Assembly (NCBI GenBank): GCA_029339505.1
Contig: JAQISU010000033.1
Location: forward strand, 1,054,001 to 1,118,000
DNA length: 64,000 bases
Direction: 5' to 3'
Source: Unio delphinus
Lineage: Eukaryota > Mollusca > Bivalvia > Unionida > Unionidae
This document shows positions 22,480 through 34,439 of the stretch, piece after piece. Each line of letters opens with the position of its first letter. Within the stretch, counting starts at the first letter, position 1. The translations under genes were made by a program, and so were the position numbers. The notes beneath the pieces are model-generated. The model did not search any database, had not been told where the DNA came from, and saw nothing but the letters and a program-made list of their open reading frames with translations.

Positions 22480-23400
22480 TAAACTAACTATGGCCACTCA
22501 ATTATCAACAATCCACACAATTTTATCAGAGCTGGCTAATCTTTCATATGAATGAATTGTCATTGCATATCATAACATCCATGTAGTTTTGTCCTTTAAC
22601 GCGATCTCAATAACACTGACAGGATCTAAAACAATATCATTTAACACAAGATTTCATTTCTCTGACAATCCTGGTATATAAACTTCAATATTTTGTTTCC
22701 GTGTACCTGCTGGGCGATAACGTAATGATACGGGGATATTTGAATTTTTTTTCCTTATGCAACAAAAATAATTGTTAGTGAAGTGTATCTTTCTACTTGC
22801 AGCTATCAAATCATCTGGCCTCCACAAATTCCAAAAATCATTGATAGTAGTTTCTGGTATTACTTCACACATTATTTCACACTGAACTTTATTCGGTTGT
22901 AGTCAGATTAATTCTGAATCAAGTACTCTATGATCATCAGTTATTTCTTCATAATAATCTAAAAATACTCTCAGCCAGCCATTCATGTGGAGACAATCCA
23001 ACAAAGGGTGAAGGTTGACCATGATCGCAGCACATTATCACAGCAGTGTTTTTTGTCAACAAACAATCAAGACCTATTTTTAATATATTTTTAGATACTG
23101 TGCATATTTCAATCCCAAATGATGTCTCTTGGGGTATATATCTTACCCATTCGTTCAGGAGTCCATTTATCTCCTTTACATCAAGACGTTTTTTTTATGA
23201 CAAGTGCAGGATTTAACATTTCTTTCTTTCATCTCTCCAGCAAGTCTGTGTGTAGGGGTTAAAACAATCATATCAACAGAGTTTGATGAACTCTGTCAAA
23301 AATTTGTATCGCACGAGTTATTTTACCTGTACTTCTCAGTCCATTAAGATAAATTGTTTTATGTCTAGACTAGTCACTGGATCATACACTGATGGAACAG
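22480..23400 (-). pseudogene. Pif1-like superfamily 1 helicase relic
   Basis: Read in fragments across frames, the minus strand shows a P-loop remnant (G-T-G-K-I-T-R-A-I, near 23320), a motif-II-like EICTVSKNILKI, and CCDHGQPSPFVGLSPHEWL. These are followed by WRPDDLIAASRK and, near the end, YAMTIHS, the motif-V/VI region usually reading T.H..QG. This order matches Pif1-like helicases. It is broken by several stops and frameshifts. The gene points toward the integrase (tail to tail), with the HNH module after it. In the element it would serve DNA replication. No family-B polymerase motifs (YxDTDS, SLYPS) were found nearby. Confidence 0.6.
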
Positions 23401-23479
23401 ATGACAATTTTGATATTTGATTATTTTTGTAATAAATATCCTTGATTTCAATGTCTGCTGATTTAGAATAATTATGTAA

Positions 23480-24640
23480 TATTTCTTGTTTTATTCTCCA
23501 TTTGCCCCATGATACATCGTAAGCAGTACTTATATAAAATGAGTCAGTAATTCTGAATATTTTCTGTATTTTTTACTCAAGTTGCGGTTTTAGGAAATCT
23601 GTTTATCATCGATAGTAAATTTATCAAAACATATGAAAGCACTGAAGATCGTAAATGAGTAAACTGTGGTAAATCGCCATCAATGTAAACAACAATTGTA
23701 CCTAATTTAGTTCCGTCAGACACGTAATGTTTTTACGACTTGCAAATATATTTCTCTTTCCTGCATCAGCAATTATAAAATAAAGTTCAGCATTGTCAAT
23801 AATTATTCTTGTATACTGTCGTTTATGATCATATCATCTGCTTTTGGGTAAATTTACCGATTATTCTTCTGCCAAGATCTTCTGCAGTTTTATTTTCAGA
23901 ATCAATTATATCAGGATTTTCATCATCAGAATATTTCTTTTGTTGTGGTAACCAAACTTCTTTCTGTGGATGATATGATATAATTGATTCACTTATTTCA
24001 TGAAATGTCAGTATTTTTGTGTTGATCATATATCATAACACTACAATTGGTACCCACTTCTTTTCTTGAAAAGTGTCTAACAAACCAGACATAACAATTT
24101 GGATGAAGATCTTTAGCAAACTCAAATGTCTAGACTATGCAAGAAAATTCTGTCAAATCAAAATCTGATAAAGGTCTGTTTATCACAACTCTGGTTATCT
24201 AGTTTGTTGGATATCCAACTGTTTAAAATATCCATGACATTCATCCATTCCAAGAAAACTTCCGGGATAACACGCTGCCATATAAACTGAAATAACATCT
24301 TTATAATCGTATTTAGTGTTCCACAATCCGCTGTGTCCATATTTGCAGCAGCTGAGCTGAATGTCAAAAAATTCATATCATATTGGTTTCCACTAATTTT
24401 TTTCTCTTGCAAAGCGAGCAGCAACTGATGATGGACAGATGGAACGGTAAAACAATATATTATTCAGTAATTGTTCAATATTTTCAGTCTGCAATAAAAA
24501 TGTCTGCATGAGATTTTTCATTTCTTCGTGGCGAGATTCTGAACGATAAATATCTCCATTAGATTGTATAAATTGATCATAGTTTTCATTATTGGAACTT
24601 GAAAACAACTACATGGGATACAGGGTCACTTTTACAAATA
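23480..24640 (-). pseudogene. Unidentified upstream part of the replication gene
   Basis: Several short minus-strand frames follow each other in the helicase direction. Examples are the one at 24424-24158 with FLTFSSAAANMDTADCGT and FIWQRVIPEVFLEWM, and the one around 23700 with YIDGDLPQF. Codon-like structure and frame switching suggest a decayed coding region, possibly the N-terminal part (primase or origin-binding) of the helicase protein. I do not recognise the family. Confidence 0.35.
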
Positions 24641-25147
24641 TTGTTACTGCATTAGTCCACGCATGCATATTGTGATCAATAATTTCAATCGAAGCTCGTT
24701 TCGATTTACATTTAAATCATACAAAATCTCTCTGGTTATCGCTCTTTTATTGTGGGAAATTTTAGTTTCTTACCTAACTCAGCAGCATCTTCGATAGATG
24801 TTCCTGGGTCCAGTATCTTTAACTCCTTCTGCCTACTCGTTTATTTTTTTACGTCTTAGATTCGTTAACCATTTCCACATATTGCATTTATTACATTCAG
24901 CTACACAATTTATTTTCGAAAATTTCAATGGTTTTAGATCATCAACAGGTAAATCCCATAAATAGCTGAATATGCTCTACATTATATGGTTTGTCAATAC
25001 CAGTCAGTATTCCTGGTTTGGAATTTCTACTCAATATATCGATTATTCCATTATGAAGGACAGGGTCATGTCTAATTCAAGTATTACTGTCTGTTTCTGC
25101 CAATATGATAAATTGCATTTTGAGAATATATCTTTGATTGTCAAGAT

Positions 25148-25460
25148 AACTAGTAATCTTTGACCGCTCCGGTGGCCTAGTGGTTAGAGCGTCTGCCGCA
25201 GGAGCGGGAGGTCATGGGTTCAATCCCTGGCCAAGTCATACCAAAGACTTACAAAAATGGTACTAACAGCTGCCTCACTTGGCACTCAGCATTAAGAGGT
25301 TAGTGTTAGGACTGGTCAGCCTGATGTCAAGATAATGTGACTGGGTGTGACATCATGCTACATGTCTGCCTCACTGTAGACATCATAGCGATATGACTGA
25401 AAAATTGTTAAAGCTCCGTTAAAAATACTAATCAAACAAACAAACATCAAACTAGTAATC
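25148..25460 (+). mobile_element. tRNA-derived SINE with 11-bp target duplications, nested in Polinton-like copy 1
   Basis: The head contains box A (TGGCCTAGTGGTTAGAG) and box B (GGTTCAATCCC). The body has GGTTAGTGTTAGGACTGG and GTGACTGGGTGTGACATCA, and the tail is (CAAA)n. Perfect duplications AACTAGTAATC flank it at 25148-25158 and 25450-25460, so the SINE proper is 25159-25449. It differs from the other SINE family in the window. A tRNA search may call the head a tRNA gene. Confidence 0.9.
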
Positions 25461-25468
25461 ATCACACC

Positions 25469-25729
25469 TCATCGGTCATTCATCGAAGCATTTGACTTTG
25501 GTGTTGCATATGATTTTGAATGTTGACCACACATGAGAAACACCATTGTTGCAAAACTATTTCTTGGCACCTTGAATATTTTCAGATTATTCATCGGATC
25601 AAACAGATCTTGCTTGAGCAAGTCAAGTATTCTTCTATCAAGATCAAATCTAGATTTAGAATATGTATATAATGATTCAAAGAATATATGCAAGTGGGTA
25701 ATGGTAAGTTCTATTATCCTTTGTAACAA
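25469..25729 (-). pseudogene. Open frame of unknown function in Polinton-like copy 1
   Basis: An 86-residue minus-strand frame containing SKSRFDLDRRILDLLKQDLF and MNNLKIFKVPRNSFATM. It looks codon-like and lies between the replication region and the second HNH relic. Maverick elements carry several small structural genes, and this could be one. I do not recognise it. The opposite strand also has an open frame over the same stretch. Confidence 0.3.
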
Positions 25730-26051
25730 AGCCTGTGTAAATTAATTTTGTGGATATCATTTATAAAGTGTGCATCTTGGAAGGCAAGGGCCAAAACCAT
25801 CTTTAAAGTGTGGTGCTAAAAAAATACATAGAACTGAAAAGATATTATGATTTAAAAAGCACAGATAATAATGACAAGGTAATAAAAAGTGCTAAAGATC
25901 GTCTAGTTAGATTTCAAAATAATGATTTAGACAAATATTATTATTACATGTATATAAAAAATGGAAAATGAGTTTGTAAGACATCCAATCATCAAGAATT
26001 ATGAAGCATCTCATGATGGTGTAGTCAGTCACTGTTGACTAAAAACACCAG

Positions 26052-26360
26052 TTGGTGTTGTCCTTAATACTGGTTATCATCCTGTTCAGTGCTGAGAGGA
26101 ATAAAATATATCTTTGTCATAAGTTTGTTCATGAATGTTTCAATGGATTAATCAAAGACAGTCTTGTGAATGATCATATCAATGGTGTGAAACTTGATAA
26201 TTCATTGATTAATTTACATGTTGTTACACAAAGTCAGAATAGCAAGTTTGTTAATGTTGGTTGTATTGATAAGTGTGCCAGATCTGTTGTATCAACAAAT
26301 ACAGTGACAGGGGAAAAAAATAATATTTCAATTAATGAATGCAGCTGGCAAATATTTTGA
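26052..26360 (+). pseudogene. HNH endonuclease-like relic
   Basis: The plus frame has HKFVHECFNGLI, then V-N-D-H-I-N-G, L-D-N-S-L-I-N-L and VTQSQNSKF. This is the layout of homing-type HNH nucleases (H-x-L/F-V-H-x-x-F-N-G, D-H-I-D/N, N-x-x-N-L, T-x-x-x-N). The first His of the HNH is replaced by Asp-His in D-H-I-N, as usual for the family. It is distinct from the zinc module at 22119. The region upstream (25750-26040) contains stops and frameshifts but may belong to the same old gene. Confidence 0.6.
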
Positions 26361-26594
26361 TATTTGCAGATTTTCTGAACAATGTAATGCTTAATGTAAC
26401 CAGATCGGCTTTTCCCCAAAAATATAAACCAAAAATAATTTGTCATTATTAGTTTTCAAAGGTGGGACAACTATGTCCAGCATCATTCTTAGCAGAAAGT
26501 GATTAAAAAGTTATCTCGCTTGTTATAGCGTATTTAACGTCAGTATTTCTTTTGTCATTGTAACTAATTATTAACCATCTGTGATAATGAGTAT

Positions 26595-26760
26595 AATAAT
26601 AATAATAACAATGAGGACTTTGTATAGTACCTAATTTTTAGAAGTTCTAAGAGCTGTACATCATCTATAATGATATGACTACAAAAAACAAACCACCATG
26701 AAATTAGAAAACATAATAAATACTGAAAATGCACCCTTTCACTAAATATTGCTCGATCTT
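26595..26760 (-). mobile_element. LINE 3' end, minus orientation, with (TTA)n tail outward
   Basis: The segment is the reverse complement of the LINE 3' UTR seen at 27140-27240 and at 55620-55800. It includes the words GAGGACTTTGTATAGTACCT and ATCTATAATGATATGA. The microsatellite tail lies at the left (26590-26606). It faces head to head with the plus-strand copy at 26868. Confidence 0.75.
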
Positions 26761-26867
26761 CTTATTAGCTGTTGCCGATTTGCACAATAGCTAAAGATTA
26801 GTCTTAAATAAACAAGCAAGAAAGCAACTAATTAAAACATAATCCTTATGCAACTATTTTGAGAAAA

Positions 26868-27240
26868 CAGGCCCTCAGTCATAATTCAAAGAAACCACAT
26901 TCAACACTATTGTGTTATGCAAGCACCAGCAATTGATTGACAAAAAAAGGATTGCCAATTTTGCTGATCTAAAGGTACCATTCCCCATTGAAATTAGTCA
27001 CAAAGACACAGTGATCCCTTTTAAGATTGTTCTTAAAACTCACCTTTTTCAAGTGAAAGACCTAAAAATGTTTCCTACCTTAAATATTTTCCGCATTGTT
27101 AGTTTTCCAATTTCATGGTATTTGTTTTTGTTTTTGGTATTCATATCATTATAGATGTTGTAAAGTGCTTAGAGCTTCTAAAGATTAGGTGCTATATAAA
27201 GTCCTCATTATTATTATCATTATTATTATTACATGAAAGC
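26868..27240 (+). mobile_element. LINE 3' end, plus orientation, with C-terminal ORF2 remnant
   Basis: The plus frame ends with PFPIEISHKDTVIPFKIVLK and THLFQ, the typical C-terminus of CR1/Jockey-type ORF2 proteins. The 3' UTR follows, then GTGCTATATAAAGTCCTC and a (TTA)n tail at 27205-27240. The HKDTVIPFK word is shared with the copy on the minus strand near 55860, so both belong to one family. Confidence 0.8.
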
Positions 27241-28283
27241 AAACTACAACTCAGCTTTTACGGTTTTAGCATAATTTTTTAAGCATTTTTTTTTCACCTC
27301 CATTATTGTATTTCGGTGATATCATTTACATGATTCGACTCCAAGGGATGTACTTAATTCAGTGTTGAATTGAACTGTATCGTTGTTCATTGTTATGTCA
27401 TACTGGGATTACATTTCAATGAGTTAAGTATTTAATACAATTTCAAAGCAAAGTAAAAATGTAATTATCGGTACACTGATATAAAATGTTTAATGCAAGA
27501 ATGCACAAAGAAACAAAAATTAAAAGGGAGAGGTCGTGTTACAGCAACTCGTGATTGCTTAATTCTTGTCATCATTTGATCAAATTATACACAAATCTAA
27601 ATTAGACAAAAAAAAAAAAAAAAATGCATAAATTTTCAAACAAGTTTATACCATTTCTTTTTATTAATTATGCACACCAACCTCAAGATAAGTATATGTA
27701 TTTTATTTACATATATGTTTGCCTAAATTAATGCATTTAGAACATATTGAGATGTCTTGGAGTCCTGGGCCGGTCATCTTATATGCCAGTCATGCAGTTT
27801 TTAGTGTTTATACATGTTCAGTGGGGGGTGGGGGCTAATACATGAATGTGCTTATATGCGAGTATATACGGTAATTTATAAGTCAGTCATTATATTATTG
27901 AGCAGAAATGTTTTCTAATACAAGTGATTTTTAAGATTCACTAAATAGTACATGTATATACTTTAAGTGTATTGTGAAACTCACAGGTTTGTCACTGTTT
28001 CATTATAATATGTATTTTATACCAATGTAAATTGTTTGAAAATTCATATTCCATTATATGTGAGTTCAAAAATAAATTTTTCCCACCCATCAAACTAGAA
28101 TAAATGGTTTTACTATAGGTCCAGCATCACTAGAATTTTGAAAAATAAACAATGAATATAGATAAAATGTTTCTTAGCCATAACATTAAAAAAAAGCCCA
28201 GCCTACGCTTAAAAATGTTATCAGCAATCTTGACTGTAAATATTATATATAAACCAAATACATTTTAATGTTCCTGCATTTGC

Positions 28284-29483
28284 TACCGTATTTTGTTGTG
28301 TATAACGCGCACTTTTTTACCTAATTTTCTTATTTTAAGTCGGGGGTGCGCGTTGTATACAAGAACTAAAAAAAAAAAAGATTTTTTCCAGGTCGATCTG
28401 AAGAGGATGAAGGCACTCACTACTTGTGAAAATATTAAATCCATTGTACATTGCATTGTAATTAAAATGTTTACCGGTACTAGCTGTATTAAAGAAATAA
28501 ATAATGCTTACAAATAGTCTTGTTCTTTGATTGCTTATGTTAATAAACTGGTTTCATTTCACGTCACTGTGTCAAGTTTTGTTCTGTGCCACGGCCGGAA
28601 ATACATGTACATAACGACTTGCCTTTGTTCAAAAGCTGTGCAAAGTGCCGCATTGGAGAGGAACAAATACCACTGTGTGGATTACCATACTTGTTTCGTA
28701 AATGTTCAGTACCGTATTCCATAACTGTTGATCTAATTGAATTTTTCTTCATTTATTATTGGTCGAATTGAAATATTATATGTGTAGAATTCAACTAGTG
28801 TTAATGTTCTCATCAGAGTATCTGTTGTGGACATATATATTTTTGCGACTACGGGTTCTTTCTTACGGGAACACTGATACGTTGTGGAACAAAATAATCA
28901 ATGTATGAAGTCGGGAAACATTTTTTTTCCTCTTTGGAAAATAAGCTTGTTACTTAGTTTTATTTCTCATCTTAAATCATAGTATTTGAGATATCTTTGC
29001 GATTATACAGTGATCAATGGCTTCAATGCTTCATCGACTTGGTGTGGTCTTTTCACGGTAACCAGCGCCAGGTGAGCTTTGATGCGCTCAACATAGTTAC
29101 AATGCTTTGTCTCGGTGAGCAGTATTTAATTGATTCAGGACATACAGCGACTTTTCGAAAGTAATGACGACAAAGTGGAATTTGAGGGATTTGATGCAAT
29201 AGACTGCGTCAACTAGACAAACATTTAAAGGGCCCTATTAAGGGCCAACAATAAAATCGGAAAGATACAATATCAATATTGCCACTTTTTCATTCACTAT
29301 CTAATATGACCAACTGTTGTTGCACTATGAAAACGGAGCGAAATAGCGGTAGTCAAAATTTTAAAATGCATTATATCACATGCGCGTTATATGGCAGAAC
29401 TATGTTTTTTCCACTTATTTTGGGTCGAAAATCGGGGATGCGCGTTATACAACGGTGCGCGTTATACACACCAAAATACGGTA
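28284..29483. mobile_element. Non-autonomous DNA transposon with TA target site and 27-28-bp terminal inverted repeats
   Basis: The left end (28286) starts CCGTATTTTGTTGTGTATAA and continues CGCGCAC. The right end, ending at 29481, is its reverse complement with one difference. TA flanks both sides (28284-28285, 29482-29483), as in Tc1/mariner/pogo elements. A second GCGCGTTATA word lies inside each end. The 1.2-kb body has no recognisable transposase. It ends 60 bp from a POU2 exon donor. Confidence 0.82.
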
Positions 29484-29542
29484 CTTTATCTGATCTTCAG
29501 GTGAAATTTGTATAACTCAATGATTTCTATTAATCAACTTAC

Positions 29543-29662
29543 AACAGCTTGACCAAATGGATTCTGTATGATAAATGGCTGAGAGGCTCCAAAAGGAAGC
29601 TGCTGGGTCAGTATAGTCTGCTGAGTGGCAGCTGTCGAAGAATTAGTCTGGTTCACCATCAC
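29543..29662 (-). CDS. POU class 2 factor, N-terminal exon
   Basis: A 120-bp exon (40 codons, phase 0 to 0) between acceptor TAATTTTTAG and a GTAAGTTG donor. It encodes VMVNQTNSSTAATQQTILTQ followed by QLPFGASQPFIIQNPFGQAV, rich in Gln, Thr and Ser. It joins the 19461 exon in frame. Similar repeating Q-x-F-I-I-Q-N patterns occur in Oct-1 activation regions. Support is from splice sites, phase, strand and composition rather than from a diagnostic domain. Confidence 0.8.
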
Positions 29663-32464
29663 CTAAAAATTACAAATAATTAGTACTGTAAATAATTCAG
29701 CTCTAAATTATAATTTGGCTGTACATGTACAATTTTTTTCCCTACATTCATACATGATTTCAGTATAAATTTACTGTATATTCTCATTTATTTCAGCATG
29801 GTAAAAAGACAATGCCCTCTTAAAATCTGGGGAAAAGTAGTAATTTCTCTGTAATCCTTTAAAATGTCAGCGTGCATTTTGTCATACAAATTTTGCATGA
29901 AATGGCAGAGTTTTGAAGCTTTTAAGAAGTGGCAGGGAGAAGCACCCTACCTTCTTTACTGTCCACCATTTTAAATTATAATTAAAACAAGAGTCCTTAA
30001 ACAAGATTGTTGCTCTAATAGCTTAAAAAATGTCTAGTAATATAATACAAGACTGTTTCTGCTTTAAATCTACAGAGTACTAAAAGGGTCTCGAATTATC
30101 TTGAGGAACTCCAACATTGCACAATTGGTAACAAATATATTTTCTTACATCTCTGAGCTAACAATTTCACAAAATACTGTTAGAAGTACAAATGTCTTTC
30201 TTCTGGTAATTTATTTTGAACCTAACGTCATGCATTGAAAATGATGAAACTGATCTAAATGTCAAGATACTGTAGTATCAGAAATTTTTGTGGGGATCCA
30301 ATATTAATTTGTTCATTGTTGCCATAAGCCAAGAATTTAAAGACTATGAAAAATCAACCATGTGTGATGATGAGAAACTACAACCACCATTTTTTTAATA
30401 CTGGATTTCATTTCAATACTAGCTTGTACAGGTGTTTATTTTAACCTCTGAAAAAAGATTTATAAATTATTTTATATTATTCAAATGCAAATATACAGAT
30501 ATGGTATCTGGCAGCTAATTTCTACTCACTGCCTTAAATTCATATGTGAGGCAAGTAAGGGTACAAAGAAATGAGAAAAAGCACAAGGTATTCAAACACT
30601 AGTAGTAATGAAAATGAAAGAAAAAAAGAATAAAAATAATGTAATGAAAATCAGAATTATTACTTTTTCAAATTGATCAAAATATTTGAATAGCCTGCAA
30701 AATGCTCTAACTATTACCTAAAGCTCTATTAATAATGATCCACTATGTATATACACTTATTGCAGCAATATATCAAAAATTCACACTTCAACGATTTTAA
30801 AACAAAGCCACTGAATTAACACTTTGTCAAACAAATCTCATAGTACACACAAATGCTTCTCAGGTAAATAATCCCCAAAAAGCTGAATTAAGCAAGTCCA
30901 GCTTTCTCAAAACCACTAAAAGTTAGGTCCAATTTTTGTTGCATTAGACACATGCTGCATGAATTGGCTCGATTAATGAGGTTGCAAGGTTCACTTATAC
31001 ACAGCATAAATCGACACCAAAAACAAATAATTATCAACTGCATTTCGGTATCTTGGGATCTCAGGTGCAGAGGACAATGTGCCCCCCAGCCTCTAAATTT
31101 GAGAGATGCAACATTTTTATGAGACAAATAAAAACTGTAGCAAACAGTGAGTTAGAAGTGCCCAAAAAAAGATATAATTTTGTTTTATAATGACAGTTTT
31201 TTCACTGAACTATCATTAGTTCCTGCATACATACATTATTGCAATAAATGTGTTATCATTTAATCATGAACTCATGAAAACATTAATGTTTGAATATCTG
31301 GCTAAACTTAAACATGCTGCATTCATTTACTTTTAGTACACATGCACAATATATTATAGTAAATACAGATGTATTTTTAATTAATTGTCTTTTCAAACTA
31401 ATAAATCATTAATTAAATCTGCATAAATTTATTGACATTTATCAGACCGATCGCGTAATTCAATAATACAATTTGCAACTGAGTTGACAACCACAAACCA
31501 TGAATGCTTTCACTGACCGATACAATGTTTTAAAATTGATATTCACTGCCATCTTACACGTTTTTTTTATCACCTCTAGCAAATGCTAACACCAATATAG
31601 ACAGGAATAGACATCTACAAAAGAAAAGCATATTTTTCAATTCTAACCCGATGAAAAAGTAACCACAAAATCCCACACTCAAGGTTCTATACAGACATGT
31701 GCTTTTTTGATCGCAACTTTACATCCTGTCTTGCTAACAAGAACAAGAGAGGTGATTAACTTGATTTTCACGAAACAGACAGTATGTAATGGTACTAATT
31801 CTTATGCAGAAAATTTAACACAGAAATTAATTGGAATGAATCATGGATATTTATTTGGACAGCAACAGCAAACTGAATTAACGAAAAAATATATAGAATG
31901 TTGATTTCATTTCTCACGTAGATGTGTTGGGGTATTCTGCTACAAAACAATAATTCTGTATTCTGTATTCATTAAACTGACAAGGAATTAAGCTGATACA
32001 AAAATATAGAGAATGTTAATCTCTTCTGTGTTTCTTTCTAGCCACACAAACAATTTAAATATGGCAAAGTCACTGAGAATTGTTATAGTTTAATATCACA
32101 ATGATAGTTCTCAACTGCCTAAGAACAACACTACGCTTTTCATAATCAATGACCAATATGAATCTGACAGTATTTATAGACTAGTAAGTGCTAAATCATA
32201 TTCATTAGGCCAAACAGGATATCGCAAGAAGTCTAACAGTTAAAACATCATCTCAACAAGACCATTGATTCAGATGAAGTAGTGATACAAATGTTACGAT
32301 GGCCAAACTAGTTGCCAAAGTCTGTAACATTGGCACTGTATTCAACTTGACATCATAAGAAGTTTTGGAGTGAAAATTCCATGCTGATATGACCATAAAT
32401 TCATGAGTAGCAATAACAATATTTTCCAGATGGCCACCATATTGACTCTACTGCAAGTCAGATG

Positions 32465-34275
32465 AGCATCAATAACATTTGAGGACAACTATACTCATAT
32501 AATGTCTTGTGATGAAAGACCATGTCAGTATACAGTACAGTGGGAACATCAATAACATTTGAGGACAACTATACTCAAATAATGTCTTGTGGTAAAAGCC
32601 CATGTCAGTATACAGTGGGAACATCAGTAACATTTGAGGACAACTATACTCAAATAATGTCTTGTGGCAAAAGCCCATGTCAGTATACAGTGGGAACATC
32701 AATAACATTTGAGGACAACTATACTCAAATCATGTCTTGTGGTAAAAGCCCATGTCAGTATACAGTGGGAACATCAGTAACATTTGAGGACAACTATACT
32801 CAAATAATGTCTTGTGGTAAAAGCCCATGTCAGTATACAGTGGGAACATCAATAACATTTGAGGACAACTATACTCAAATAATGTCTTATGGTAAAAGCC
32901 CATGTCAGTATACAGTGGGGAACATCAGTAACATTTGAGGACAACTATATTCAAATAATGTCTTGTGGTAAAAGCCCATGTCAGTATACAGTGGGAACAT
33001 CAATAACATTTGAGGACAACTATACTCAAATAATGTCTTGTGGTAAAAGCCCATGTCAGTATACAGTGGGAACATCAGTAACATTTGAGGACAACTATAC
33101 TCAAATAATGTCTTGTGGTAAAAGCCCATGTCAGTATACAGTGGGAACATCAGTAACATTTGAGGACAACTATACTCAAATAATGTCTTGTGATGAAAGC
33201 CCATGTCAGTATACAGTACAGTGGGAACATCAATAACATTTGAGGACAACTATACTCAAATAATGTCTTGTGGTAAAAGCCCATGTCAGTATACAGTGGG
33301 AACATCAATAACATTTGAGGACAACTATACTCAAATAATGTCTTGTGGCAAAAGCCCATGTCAGTATACAGTGGGAACATCAATAACATTTGAGGACAAC
33401 TATACTCAAATAATGTCTTGTGGTAAAAGCCCATGTCAGTATACAGTGGGAACATCAATAACATTTGAGGACAACTATACTCAAATAATGTCTTGTGGCA
33501 AAAGCCCATGTCAGTATACAGTGGGAACATCAATAACATTTGAGGACAACTATACTCAAATAATGTCTTGTGGTAAAAGCCCATGTCAGTATACAGTGGG
33601 AACATCAGTAACATTTGAGGACAACTATACTCAAATAATGTCTTGTGATGAAAGACCATGTCAGTATACAGTACAGTGGGAACATCAGTAACATTTGAGG
33701 ACAACTATACTCAAATAATGTCTTGTGGCAAAAGCCCATGTCAGTATACAGTGGGAACATCAGTAACATTTGAGGACAACTATACTCAAATAATGTCTTG
33801 TGGTAAAAGCCCATGTCAGTATACAGTGGGAACATCAGTAACATTTGAGGACAACTATACTCAAATAATGTCTTGTGGCAAAAGCCCATGTCAGTATACA
33901 GTGGGAACATCAGTAACATTTGAGGACAACTATACTCAAATAATGTCTTGTGGCAAAAGCCCATGTCAGTATACAGTGGGAACATCAGTAACATTTGAGG
34001 ACAACTATACTCAAATAATGTCTTGTGGCAAAAGCCCATGTCAGTATACAGTGGGAACATCAGTAACATTTGAGGACAACTATACTCAAATAATGTCTTG
34101 TGGCAAAAGCCCATGTCAGTATACAGTGGAAACATCAGTAACATTTGAGGACAACTATACTCATATAATGTCTTGTGGCAAAAGCCCATGTCAGTATACA
34201 GTGGGAACATCAGTAACATTTGAGGACAACTATACTTGTATAGTCTTCTGATAAAAGCCCATGTCAGTACAGGAG
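32465..34275. repeat. 75-bp minisatellite, about 24 copies
   Basis: The unit runs GTGGGAACATCAGTAACATT, TGAGGACAACTATACTCAAA, TAATGTCTTGTGGCAAAAGC, CCATGTCAGTATACA. Variants alternate CAGTAACA/CAATAACA and GGTAAAAG/GGCAAAAG. Three units have GATGAAAG plus a 5-bp insertion. As 75 is a multiple of three and units contain no stop in some frames, long frames open on both strands (up to about 200 codons). These are not genes. The array sits inside a dispersed repeat that itself contains AAAAGCCCATGT-like words. Confidence 0.95.
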
Positions 34276-34439
34276 GAGTATTGAAATCAAGACTTTTAAT
34301 ATGGCTGCCAGAATGTCAGATCGGCACCATTTACATTAGAATGAGTGAATATCATAAGCAATCTTTTGGTAAAACTCAACATTAATATGACCTTCCTTCC
34401 TGGATGAGTAATAAAAACAATATTTTCATGATAGCACAA

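Larger units (their letters stand above)
19462..29542 (-). other. POU2 intron hosting a decayed Maverick/Polinton-like element and other insertions
   Basis: Bounded by a GTAAGT donor at 29542 and acceptor at 19463-19462. It contains the 93-bp triplication, a 46-bp minisatellite, Polinton-like copy 1 (20.3-26.4 kb), a SINE, LINE tails and a TA-flanked element. The stretch 27.25-28.28 kb is AT-rich without recognisable features. Confidence 0.6.

Noticed and set aside
25165..25235. Possible tRNA gene
   Set aside because: Boxes A and B are present, but they are the head of a SINE with tail and target duplications; the downstream sequence is SINE body.
32469..34251. Long open frames on both strands (up to about 200 codons) with 25-residue repeats
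   Set aside because: They follow from a 75-bp repeat whose length is a multiple of three; near-perfect DNA identity, openness on both strands and lack of flanking exons argue against coding.
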